Shown here: positions 1 to 10,605 of the stretch, piece after piece
How the letters are laid out: each line of letters begins with the position of its first letter
How positions within the stretch are numbered: the first letter of the stretch is position 1
Assembly: GCA_019058365.1 (NCBI GenBank)
Contig: JAHPZE010000010.1
Location: forward strand, 1 to 64,000
Direction of reading: 5' to 3'
DNA length: 64,000 nucleotides
Source: Promethearchaeota archaeon
GTDB taxonomy: Archaea; Asgardarchaeota; Lokiarchaeia; Sigyniarchaeales; SOKP01
Translations under genes and position numbers: made by a program
The notes under the pieces: model-generated
The model's input: only the letters and a program-made list of their open reading frames with translations
Databases searched by the model: none
What the model was told of the DNA's origin: nothing

Positions 1-288
1 TAAGATTTAATTCAAGTTAAAGGGATTTAGACTTTAAAATCCTTTGGTACTGTCTATTTTTTATTTTTTTCAACAAATTTCACATAATTATTATTTCTTT
101 CATTTAAGTTTCTTAAAGTCTTAAGAGCTAGATTTTTAACAGTGTATTTGTTCCTATAATTTCTAGTTCGGTATCAATCTTAAAGTTCTAATGAAAAATC
201 TTTTTCTTTGACCAATAATTTAAGACGTTTCAAACATTATAAATATGTAGTATAATCTTATAGGTAAAAAAAAAATATAATCTCATTA

Positions 289-1359
289 GTGATAAAGATT
301 AAACCGATTCATAAATTTAAAATTTTTAAGTCTGATGCAGCCCCTTTTTTCTTTTATATAGACATCTTTTCTCCAGATCTATCAACCTTTAAGTCACCAC
401 AATTAAGAAATCTATTAGAATCAATACAAACCAATCCCATTATGCCATTACCTATGAGGGTGGATCGGGTATATAATGGTGTACAATCAGTTTTGATTCG
501 TCCAAGAGAACCCACTTCTTTCTTGGTTATGGATGACATCAATGCGTTTATCAACCCTGTAGCATTTCTTCAATGTGGGCTAAAAAAACTGATATATTTC
601 ACAGAGGTTCGGGCTTATGAAAATCTTTTTCTTTCATTGAAAGTAGAAAAAGTACAAAAATGGTGGGATTCAACAAAGTTTCTTTATTCAAAACTCTTAC
701 GTCTTGAAGAGGATTTTTCAGCATTCATTAAAGCTTATATTCATACCGTGTTGAAAGCTAAACTTAACGAAGAAGATTTAGTTAGTGAAGCAATAAAATA
801 TTGTCAAATAGTATCAGATACTTGTAATAAGCGAATAAAAGATAATTTGATATTTATAGAAAAACCACATCATGAAATTAAAGTTAGTATGTATAAAGAA
901 AAAGTAGCAAAATATTATAAAAAATTTAAAAAAGTAGAAGAAGTTCAATATCATCCAGAACTTGTAGATATTGATGTTTTTGACCTTTCTGAGAGAGGAT
1001 TTAACACTGATCTTGATAAACTTAACTCAATTTTAGATGAATTGATACCAAACGAAAAAAAATATATTCCTATTCTTTTCTATGATGATTTACTTGAGTG
1101 CATGCTCCAAAACTTGAAAAAATTAGATGATGGAGATGAAAATTTATTAGATCCTTCATTATTATTAGATACCAACGTAATAATTCTACAAAAATCAGAA
1201 GATTTAGAAAATCTGAAAATCCAAAATTATTCCTGGTTTAGTACTTTTGACGCAATTGATTTAGAATCAATAATTCAATCAATAACAACCACCAAATATC
1301 AATTTTTTAAATCATTAGCAGAACATGATAAACGAGTGCCTAAATTTCCGATTTCTTAA
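289..1359 (+). CDS. hypothetical protein, 356 aa
   Basis: Long ORF with GTG start; no family recognised. Confidence 0.6.
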   Translation: MIKIKPIHKFKIFKSDAAPFFFYIDIFSPDLSTFKSPQLRNLLESIQTNPIMPLPMRVDRVYNGVQSVLIRPREPTSFLVMDDINAFINPVAFLQCGLKKLIYFTEVRAYENLFLSLKVEKVQKWWDSTKFLYSKLLRLEEDFSAFIKAYIHTVLKAKLNEEDLVSEAIKYCQIVSDTCNKRIKDNLIFIEKPHHEIKVSMYKEKVAKYYKKFKKVEEVQYHPELVDIDVFDLSERGFNTDLDKLNSILDELIPNEKKYIPILFYDDLLECMLQNLKKLDDGDENLLDPSLLLDTNVIILQKSEDLENLKIQNYSWFSTFDAIDLESIIQSITTTKYQFFKSLAEHDKRVPKFPIS

Positions 1360-1471
1360 TGAAGTATTAGTGTTAAATATTAACATTTAACTAGTTAATA
1401 AATAATATTAAAAAATAGGATTAGCTATCTTTATTTTAAGGAGATATAAGAAGAATCTTACAAAAGAGTCA

Positions 1472-2608
1472 ATGCTTTATAAAAAAGAAAGACCCGCTAT
1501 TTTAATGCTCCAAGATGGTCGATATTTTCAAGGGATTGGTTTTGGAGCGACTAAAATTGTTTCAGGAGAACTTGTTTTTAATACTATAACTGGAGCGGGT
1601 TACCTTGAAACTTTAACAGATCCATCGTATTGGGGCCAAATTGTTGTTATGACTCACCCTCTCATAGGTAATTATGGAATTCCTCCATGGGAAAAGGATA
1701 AATTTGGTATTACTAAACATTTTGAATCAGATTCTATAAAAGTAACAGGTTATGTTGTAAATGAGTGTTGTAAACATCCAAGTCATTATCAAAGTGTTAA
1801 AACCCTTGATGAATTTTTAACTGAACAAAATGTTCCTGGAATTGAATGGATTGACACACGAGCAATTACCAAAATTATACGTGATGAAGGTGTCCAAGTT
1901 GGAGTGTTAGCAGTATATAATTATGGAGAGAAGCTACATATTGAAGAATTAAAACAATTGGCTTCTGAAGCAGAAGACCCGAATCTGCGAAATCTTGCAA
2001 GTGAAGTGTCAACTAAAGATGTTATGATTCATAAACCATCAAATCCTATTGGTAAAGTAGTTTTATTAGATATGGGGGTTAAGCTGAATATATTACGTAG
2101 TCTCGTCTATAGGGGTCTAGAAGTTATTGTAGTCCCATATAATTATACATACGAGCAAATTATGTCTTATAATCCCAATGGTGTTTTTATATCGAATGGT
2201 CCAGGTGATCCAGCAATATGTAAAAGTGCAATCGAGGTAAGCAGAAAGCTTATTGAAAATAATATTCCTACTATGGGAATTTGTCTAGGAAATCAGATTT
2301 TAGCATTAGGGGCTGGAGGATCTTCTTATAAACTTAAATACGGACACCGGGGTGGTAATAAGACCGTTGTTAATACTCAATCACAAAAATGTTACATTAC
2401 TTCTCAGAATCATGGTTTTTGTGTAAAAGATTTTGAGAAGGGAGGTTTTAAAGAAATTCTAAGAAATATAGATGATAATTCTAATGAGGGCATTGAACAT
2501 ATATCTAAACCAATCTTTGCCGTTCAATTTCATCCAGAAGCGTGTCCAGGACCTTTAGACTCATTATATCTATTTGATAAATTCTTAGAAAATATGAAAT
2601 TGTGTTAA
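1472..2608 (+). CDS. carA: Carbamoyl-phosphate synthase small subunit (glutamine amidotransferase)
   Basis: CPSase_sm_chain N-terminus (LQDGRYFQGIGFGA, TDPSYWGQIVVMTHPLIGNYG) and class I GATase motifs GICLGNQ and FHPEACPGP. Confidence 0.95.
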   Translation: MLYKKERPAILMLQDGRYFQGIGFGATKIVSGELVFNTITGAGYLETLTDPSYWGQIVVMTHPLIGNYGIPPWEKDKFGITKHFESDSIKVTGYVVNECCKHPSHYQSVKTLDEFLTEQNVPGIEWIDTRAITKIIRDEGVQVGVLAVYNYGEKLHIEELKQLASEAEDPNLRNLASEVSTKDVMIHKPSNPIGKVVLLDMGVKLNILRSLVYRGLEVIVVPYNYTYEQIMSYNPNGVFISNGPGDPAICKSAIEVSRKLIENNIPTMGICLGNQILALGAGGSSYKLKYGHRGGNKTVVNTQSQKCYITSQNHGFCVKDFEKGGFKEILRNIDDNSNEGIEHISKPIFAVQFHPEACPGPLDSLYLFDKFLENMKLC

Positions 2609-3106
2609 TAATAACATTGGATTAAAATATAAAGAACAGTGATAAGAAAGATGAAAAATTAGGGCATAAAATTAAAAATTATGTGTTTAAAATAAATTTA
2701 AAAATTAAAATTGATAATATTTTTTAATTAATTTTTAGCTATTCACATTTTATTATTTTAATTAGATATTAATAACATTAATATTTAAAGAATGGGAAGA
2801 GAAAGACTCAAAATTAACAAAATATAAGTATTCTCCTTAAGGAGAATTGCACTTCCTTAACCTCTTTTAATTATTTATAGGAAAAAATTATGCATTAAAA
2901 AGTTATTAAAGTACTTCTTTTTATCCTTTTGTTTAGAGGAAGTCTAATTTTAATGTTAAATATGAGATGGGTATATGAGAACAAAACTAATTGATTAATG
3001 ATGCTTAAAATAGATAAAAAATAGATAAACTTGGATATAGATTTGTTCTTAATTTTTTTTTTTTTTCACTTAGATTTAGATTTTCTGATCAAAGAAATAT
3101 TATAAG

Positions 3107-4897
3107 TTATCTTTTACCTTCCTCATATGTTATAGGTATAGAGAAAGTAAAAGTGCTCCCTTTCCCTAATTCACTGGAAAACGATATGTTTCCTCCGAGC
3201 AAAGTTAAAATTTGATTCGTTATTGTCAGTCCTAGACCCATACCTTGATAATTTTTAACTTCTGGGTTCTTGATCTTATGAAATTCTTCAAAAATATTTT
3301 CAAATTCACTTTCTGCGATACCTATGCCTGTATCAGTAATATTAAATTCTAAGAAGTCTCTCTGCTCTTTAATTTTTAATGTTATACTTCCTTTAGGGGT
3401 AAATTTTATAGCATTATCAAGTAAATTTAATAAAATCTCTTTTAGTCGAATATAATCAGTTTTTATAAATTCATATGTAACATCGTTTTCAATATAAAAT
3501 TCTAATTTTTTTTTTATACATAAAGGTTTTAGGGTAGATTGAATACTATCTAAAAACGTTTTTAAGTTAAACCTTTTAATATCTATTACTAATTCTCCCG
3601 CTTCGATCTTTGAGAGATCTAGGAGACGGGTAATTAATTCTAACAAATCACTTGAAGAAAACTTTACATCTAAAAGAAAATTTGTTTGACATTTGTTTAA
3701 TGGTCCGCAATAATCTTCTAAAAGAAGCTCGACAAACCCGATTATTGCATTTAATGGAGTTCTTAATTCATGAGACATTGATGATATAAATTTTGTTTTA
3801 ATTTGAGATTTTTTAATCGCATTATCAAGTTCTTCTTCAATTTTTCTTGTTTTTGTGATATTTCTGCCAATATATAAAATCCCCTTTATATCTCCGTATT
3901 TATCATATATTTTAGAAGATGTCAACGAAATTTTAACAGTGTCATCTGTTTTGGTTTTAAAGTCCACTTCAATATCTGTGAGAAATTCACCGTTTTCATT
4001 ACTCATAAGCAATTGAGACTGATAATGAAATAATTTAAGATCTTGCTCTGAAGCTAATAAAATTTCAAATGACTTTTTCAGAAGGTCTTTTTCTTGATAC
4101 TTTAGCAAGTTTAATAAAGTACTATTCGTCGATAAAATAATGCCCTTGGAATCAGTTAAAATTAAACAATCGGAGATTGCAGAGAAAATCTTTTCAGTAG
4201 CGGTTTTTAAATCTAATGAAAACAATTCATATTTCCATATTGCATATCCAATAAATATAAACGTAATAGAAAAACCAGCAAGGGCAAATGAAGGAATTAC
4301 TAAGGTGAAGATTGTGCCTAATAAAAAGTCAGTGATTAAAAAAATTGTAATCGGAATCAAGCATCCAATTGAAATATATTTAGCCTGCTTTTTTTTAGTC
4401 TTATCAGAAGTTGAAATATATATTTTTATGCTTAAATAACTTCCAAAAAAGAAAAGGGAAGTCATATAAATATATGTTAAGTAAATAAAAGCAGAGGATA
4501 TAACATCCATGTTATAATTAAAATCCCAACCCCAGTAATATTTTTCCATTTTTAAATTAATAACATATATTTTATAATTAAGAAGAACTAATCCTATTCC
4601 AATTAAATAAATTGTCAATAGAATTTTTTTTTTTTTCAAATTGTATTTCTCCGAGAATAATAAGATAAAATGAAACCATAATGCTGCAATTAACGGATAG
4701 ATTTGAGCAAAATTAAACCAAATATAGGCTTCTTCAAAATTAATTGCTTGTCTCATTCCAAATTCTGTAAAACAATATAATGAAACACTAAGACATAATA
4801 GCGCGAAGACTTTATTTAGTGAAATTTTAGGACCTTTTGAATAAATAAAAACTCCTAAAACTAAAGAACTAATAGCTATAATAAGCGATATAAGCAA
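3107..4897 (-). CDS. Membrane sensor histidine kinase (7TM N-terminus, PAS, HisKA, HATPase_c)
   Basis: Multiple hydrophobic N-terminal segments; H-box FISSMSHELRTPLNAIIGF; N/G boxes LLNLLDNAIKFTPKG, DTGIGI, GMGLGLTI. Confidence 0.92.
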   Translation of the reverse strand: MLISLIIAISSLVLGVFIYSKGPKISLNKVFALLCLSVSLYCFTEFGMRQAINFEEAYIWFNFAQIYPLIAALWFHFILLFSEKYNLKKKKILLTIYLIGIGLVLLNYKIYVINLKMEKYYWGWDFNYNMDVISSAFIYLTYIYMTSLFFFGSYLSIKIYISTSDKTKKKQAKYISIGCLIPITIFLITDFLLGTIFTLVIPSFALAGFSITFIFIGYAIWKYELFSLDLKTATEKIFSAISDCLILTDSKGIILSTNSTLLNLLKYQEKDLLKKSFEILLASEQDLKLFHYQSQLLMSNENGEFLTDIEVDFKTKTDDTVKISLTSSKIYDKYGDIKGILYIGRNITKTRKIEEELDNAIKKSQIKTKFISSMSHELRTPLNAIIGFVELLLEDYCGPLNKCQTNFLLDVKFSSSDLLELITRLLDLSKIEAGELVIDIKRFNLKTFLDSIQSTLKPLCIKKKLEFYIENDVTYEFIKTDYIRLKEILLNLLDNAIKFTPKGSITLKIKEQRDFLEFNITDTGIGIAESEFENIFEEFHKIKNPEVKNYQGMGLGLTITNQILTLLGGNISFSSELGKGSTFTFSIPITYEEGKR

Positions 4898-5685
4898 AAA
4901 AATATTCAGATTGTCTCACTTTAGTGTATCAAACATTTTTAGAGGACTTCTATAAATTTTCTAATTTTTTTTGGGGGATCTTTTAATTTCCCTTGATCTT
5001 GTTTGTTATTCACTCTCTTCTATTGACAAATGCCATATTAACTATAGTTGCTTATTCTTTACATTGAAATATTTTTCTTTAAACCAGACTTATCCCCATT
5101 TTTTTCATTTCTGGGTACTGAATAATTAAAATGAAAGAATCTGGATGAATTAATTATATATGTTGATAACTCTTTTTAATTTCCTGTAAAAAGCTCTTGA
5201 CAAATGCCGATGTTTAAGATCTTTTTTTTTTCTGATTAGGAAAATTATTTTATTAAGCGTTTTAGGTTTTTCTCATATTTTGAAGTTATAATGATTATAA
5301 AAGAAGTCTTATTTATATATTGCTATCTTTAAATGATATCTTAAAAAATTTCTGGAGATTTGTCACAATCAATAAAAATTATACTATTATAACATAAAAC
5401 AACGAAGACTCGGAACTGCGTTATTCTATTAAATTTATTTTTATATTAATTTCATCTTCTTTAAAAAGTATAAATAATAAAAGTTTCTATTATTTTGCTT
5501 ATATCTGGATTTTCTTTTTATTTAAGATTCTAATTATTTAATTTAATAAAATAAGATTCTTATGCATTTTATTTATCCTATTAATAAGTAAATTAATAAT
5601 AATCATTAATTTTTTATTCTTCAGAATATAAAATTACGATAAAACTAATTTAAGAAATAAAAAGTGTTATATAGATAGCTCAAAC

Positions 5686-8600
5686 ATGCCATTAGATAAA
5701 AAAATTAAAAAAATATTGGTTTTGGGATCAGGTGGGATACGAATCGGTCAAGCTGGAGAATATTTGGGATAACCCCATTTATCTAGAGAGTTTGATTATA
5801 GTGGTTCTCAAGTTCTCAAAGCCCTTAAGGAAGAAGGTATAAAGACTATCTTAATTAACCCCAATATTGCAACTATTCAAACTGATCCTCAACTATCGGA
5901 TAGGGTCTATTTATTGCCAATCAATGTTGATTATGTAGAACAAATAATCAAAAAAGAGAATCCTGATGGGATTATGTTAGCTTTCGGGGGTCAAACTGCC
6001 TTAAATGTAGGTGTTGAATTGAATGAAATGGGAATTCTTAAGAAGTATAATGTTCGGGTTTTGGGAACTCCTATAGAAGCTATAGAAGCTACTGAAGATA
6101 GAGATCTTTTTGTACAAGCTATGGATGTTTCAGGAGTTAAAGTTTGTAAAAGTCGAGCTGTGTCATCATATAGCGATGCACTTAAAGCAGCAAAGGAAAT
6201 AGGGTTTCCATGTATGATTCGAGTAGCCTACACTTTAGGTGGTCAAGGATCTGGGATATGTAGCAATATGCGAGAATTTGAAAAAATGGCAAAGAAAGGA
6301 CTTGCTCAATCACGGATAAACCAGATATTAATTGAAGAGAGTATATGGGGTTGGAAGGAAATTGAATATGAAGTAGTAAGGGATGCTGAAGACAACTGTT
6401 TTATAAATTGTAACATGGAAAACTTTGACCCCGTTGGGATTCATACAGGAGAATCTATTGTAGTTGCCCCTAGTCAAACTTTAACAAATGAAGAATATCA
6501 AATGCTACGTTCAGCTTCTATCCGTGTTATAAGAAATCTGGGAATAATTGGCGAATGTAATATCCAATATGGGTTAGATCCATTCTCAGAAGAATTTAGG
6601 GCAATAGAGGTAAATGCACGTCTTTCTCGGTCTTCTGCGCTAGCATCAAAAGCTACAGGTTATCCATTGGCATATATCGCAGCAAAATTAGCTATTGGTT
6701 ACACCTTACCTGAACTTAAGAATAAAATAACAGGTATTACTACAGCATGTTTTGAACCTGCTCTTGATTATCTCGTATTAAAGATACCAAGATGGGATTT
6801 AACTAAATTTCAAAGAGTTGATAGAAAAATTGGCTCTCAAATGAAATCTGTGGGCGAAGTAATGGCTATTGGGCGAACATTTGAGGAGGTTCTTCAAAAA
6901 GCCTTAAGAATGTTAGATGTTGGTGTGAAAGGATTAGTAGGGAATCAAATTGAGTCAATCGAAGATATTAATGAATTGAAATTTTCTTTAGCTAATCCAA
7001 CAGATTTACGAGTCTTTAGGATCGTCGAAGCGATAAACCAAGGAATCTCTATTGATGAGATTTATCAAATCTCTCGGGTTGATAAGTGGTTTCTATATAA
7101 AATTAAAAATATTATTAATATTGAAAAAGAATTAAAGGCTATAGACTTTTTAGAAACTGATGATGATGATAAACTTTATTGGTTTGAACGAGCAAAGCGA
7201 TTTGGCTTCTCTGATGGGCAAATAGCAAAAATAATGGGCTTAGATGTAATTAAAATAAGACAAATATTAAAGAGGAAGTATCAAATCCGACCCTATGTAA
7301 AAAGGATTGATACATTAGCAGCAGAATGGCCTGCTAATACAAACTATCTTTATATGACCTATGCAGCATCTGAGCACGATATTGACTTTGAGCAAGAAAA
7401 TAAACAAAATCTAAAAAAAATTGTAGTATTAGGCTCGGGAACTTATCGCATTGGAGCATCTGTAGAATTTGATTGGGGTTCAGTGAATTGTCTCTGGGGA
7501 TTAAAGAAGTTAGGGGTCGATCAAGCAATTATGATTAACTATAATCCAGAAACTGTCTCCACCGATTATGATACCTCAGATAAACTTTACTTTGAAGAAT
7601 TATCTGGAGAGCGAGTGCTAGATATCATTGAACTTGAAAAACCTGATGGTGTAGTTGTATCCGTAGGTGGCCAAATTGCCCAAAATCTTGCTGCTAAATT
7701 CACAAAATATTCGGAATTTTTCAGAAAAGTAAACTTAAATATATTAGGGACACATGGAAGTAGGATTGATATGGCAGAAGACCGTTCAAAATTTAGTAGC
7801 CTACTAGATCAATTGAAAATAAAGCAACCTCAATGGAGTATGTTGACAAATAAGGAAGAAGCACTTAAATTTGCGAGAGAAGTTGGTTACCCTATATTAG
7901 TTCGCCCATCATATGTGTTAAGCGGTGCAGCTATGAGAGTATCTTATGATGAAAAAACATTAAAAGATACTCTTGATCTTGCAGTAGCAGTTTCTCAAGA
8001 ATTTCCTGTAGTAATCACTAAATTTTTTAAAGGAGTAAGGGAAATTGAAGCTGATGGAGTATCTGATGGAACCATGGTTTTCATAGGGGCAATAGTGGAA
8101 CATATAGAAAACGCAGGAGTTCATAGTGGCGATGCAACAATGTCAATTCCGCCTCAAACAGTTTCTGATAGAGTAATTGAAACAATCGAGAAAAATACCA
8201 GAGAAATTGCATTGGCGTTAAAAATTAGAGGTCCTTTTAATGTGCAATATCTTGTTAAAGACGAAGAAGTATTTGTAATTGAGTGTAACCTACGGTCTAG
8301 TCGAAGTATGCCTTATGTATCAAAAACCAGAGGTATTAATTTAATGAGACTTGCCGCCGAAGTGTTTATGGGGGTTAAGATTCCTCAAAGAATAATGGAA
8401 TTACCTTATGGAAGATTTGTATCAATTAAAGCTCCAATGTTTTCATTCATGCGTCTTGATAAAGCTGATCCAGTTTTAGGTGTTGAAATGGCATCTACAG
8501 GAGAGGTGGCATGTATCGGAGAAGACTTTTCGGATGCTCTAATAAAATCACTTGAAGCCGCAGAAATGAACATTCCAATCCAAGGAGGTAATGTTTTAAT

Positions 8601-9030
8601 TTCTGTAGGTGGTAAAGAATTAAAACAACAAGTGATTCCTTTAGCGAAGAAACTTAGAAATTTAGGATTTACAATTTTTGCGACTGAGGATACTGCTATC
8701 GCATTAAGAAATAATGGAATTTACGCTGTTAAGCTCTATAAAATTCACGAATATGGCTTGGAACCAAACATCATGGAATGTCTACAAAATGGAGCCATTG
8801 ACTTGGTGATAAATATTCCTCTCCCCACTACTATAGAAGATAAATTCAGAACTATAATGGAAGATGAGTATAAGATCAGGAGAATGGCAGTAGATTACAA
8901 TATTCCTGTAATTATTAACCTACAACTTGCTAACGCTTTAATAAATGCAATAGAAAAAATTCGGAGAAAAGAAGTTGAAATAAAATCACTTAATGAGTAT
9001 CATCAAACATTAAAAGAAATATATTGGTAG
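5686..9030 (+). CDS. carB: Carbamoyl-phosphate synthase large subunit; reading frame from ATG 5686 is interrupted by TAA at 5770-5772
   Basis: Two ATP-grasp halves and MGS-like C-terminus. Upstream in-frame MPLDKKIKKILVLGSGGIRIGQAGE..FDYSGSQVLKALKEEGIKTILINPNIATIQTDP matches the CarB N-terminus; ORF track only starts at TTG 5914. Confidence 0.9.
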
Positions 9031-9128
9031 ATCAAATTGTTTTTAATTATTAATAGAAATCTTGAAAAATCTTTTTAATTTAATACAATTTATTCAATAT
9101 CTAAAGATATAACTTAGGTGTTAATTAG

Positions 9129-9410
9129 ATCTACTATCGTGGATATATTTTAATTCGACTGAAAATCATTGGTACTCAGTGGAAAGTTGCTGAAAAATTA
9201 AAAGGTTTGAAATCTCAGAATCAACTGGAAAATTGGCAAATCACTTATGTTACACCTATATATGGTGGTTGGGATTTATTGGTTGAGTGTAAATTTATCA
9301 ATCTTGAGGATTTAAATGAAATAGTTACATTCTGTAGAACGGATTTAGAATTATCTCAATGGATAGAGGCAACAACCACACTAATTGGCACAAAAAAGAA
9401 TTATGAATAG
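9129..9410 (+). CDS. Lrp/AsnC-type ligand-binding (RAM) domain-like small protein; ORF track starts at internal TTG 9207
   Basis: In-frame extension IYYRGYILIRLKIIGTQWKVAEKLKGLKSQ upstream of TTG 9207; YVTPIYGGWDLLVECKF resembles AsnC C-terminal domain. Confidence 0.55.
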   Translation: MYYRGYILIRLKIIGTQWKVAEKLKGLKSQNQLENWQITYVTPIYGGWDLLVECKFINLEDLNEIVTFCRTDLELSQWIEATTTLIGTKKNYE

Positions 9411-9922
9411 GTAATAAATTTAAGATCCCTATCGATATTTAGCTTTATCGATAATAATTTGGCTTTATTCCCGATTACATCAAGAACATGAAGTAAAATG
9501 GAGTAGAGATTTATTACTAGTAAATTTTTCCTATATTGAACTAGATGATAGCTTAAATTGAATGTTTTCATCAGATTAGATAAGTTTATAGTGCAGGCGA
9601 TTGTTATTAATAATTTTGATATTGGAATTATAGGGGTTTCCCAACATTATTAAATTATTACTTATTTAGTTATACTTTTTAGGATAAGGGAATGAAATTT
9701 CGCAGGTATGAGTTGTAACTCTTCTTGCAACCAAATTTGAAGTTTTACGTCCTCCAATAATTCCTCTAACCTTACATCATACGCAATTTCTTTATCCGAC
9801 ACAAGTATTTAATAAAAATAAAATTATTTAAATTAATGGTTAATAATTCATAGTAATTTCCCATTATTATTAATCGGTTAATACATCTCTCTATTTTTTC
9901 TATATTAATAGCTTTAACATAA

Positions 9923-10429
9923 TTAAAGAAAGAATTCCATGAATATTTCATCATCATACTGATTATCGATTTTAACTTGACGAGCTAATATTCCTTTTTG
10001 AACAAATCCTAAAATACTATAAAAATTTATTGCTCCAGAATTACTTGCTCTAATATATATAACTATCTTCTCATAATTATGTTTCCTTGCAAAATTGAAG
10101 GAATATTGGGTTAATTGATTCCCAATTTTTTTCCTACGCCACATAGGAAGTACAAACGTACCAATAACTCCAACATGATCAAATGAGTCTGAATATTTTG
10201 CCCATCTATCTAATGATTGGAAACCTACTATTTGGTCTTCAAATTCAGCCACAAAAATACCTTCATGATCTGATAAAGAAATTAAATATTCTCTCTCTTG
10301 TTTAGGCGTAAAAGGGCGGTTAACCGCAGAATATTCCCTCTCTGCACAAATAACTATCCAAATGTCTGATATTTCTTCAGCATCCTCTGGTAGAGCTTTT
10401 CTAATACAAATTTGTGCCATTTCTTTCAC
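9923..10429 (-). CDS. GNAT family N-acetyltransferase
   Basis: IRKALPEDAEEISDIW N-terminus, GTFVLPMWRRKKIGNQLTQY acetyl-CoA motif, AINFYSILGFVQKG. Confidence 0.9.
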   Translation of the reverse strand: MKEMAQICIRKALPEDAEEISDIWIVICAEREYSAVNRPFTPKQEREYLISLSDHEGIFVAEFEDQIVGFQSLDRWAKYSDSFDHVGVIGTFVLPMWRRKKIGNQLTQYSFNFARKHNYEKIVIYIRASNSGAINFYSILGFVQKGILARQVKIDNQYDDEIFMEFFL

Positions 10430-10605
10430 CTTATCTTTATCACTTTTGCATTTATTAAAAATTTATTTTCAGATACTAACATTTTTTCTTTATTGAGATA
10501 AGCAATTATTAATTTATAATTTGAAGGTAAAAAGTCTATTAATTATCATATCTTCTACAAAATAACTTGAGAAATAAATTTCTTTTATTATCATTATAAA
10601 AACGT

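Noticed and set aside
5770-5772. Pyrrolysine or selenocysteine recoding explaining the carB stop
   Set aside because: The stop is TAA; Pyl uses TAG and Sec uses TGA, so standard recoding does not apply
9772-9957. 61-aa minus-strand ORF downstream of GNAT gene
   Set aside because: Low-complexity AT-rich translation overlapping the GNAT stop; no support
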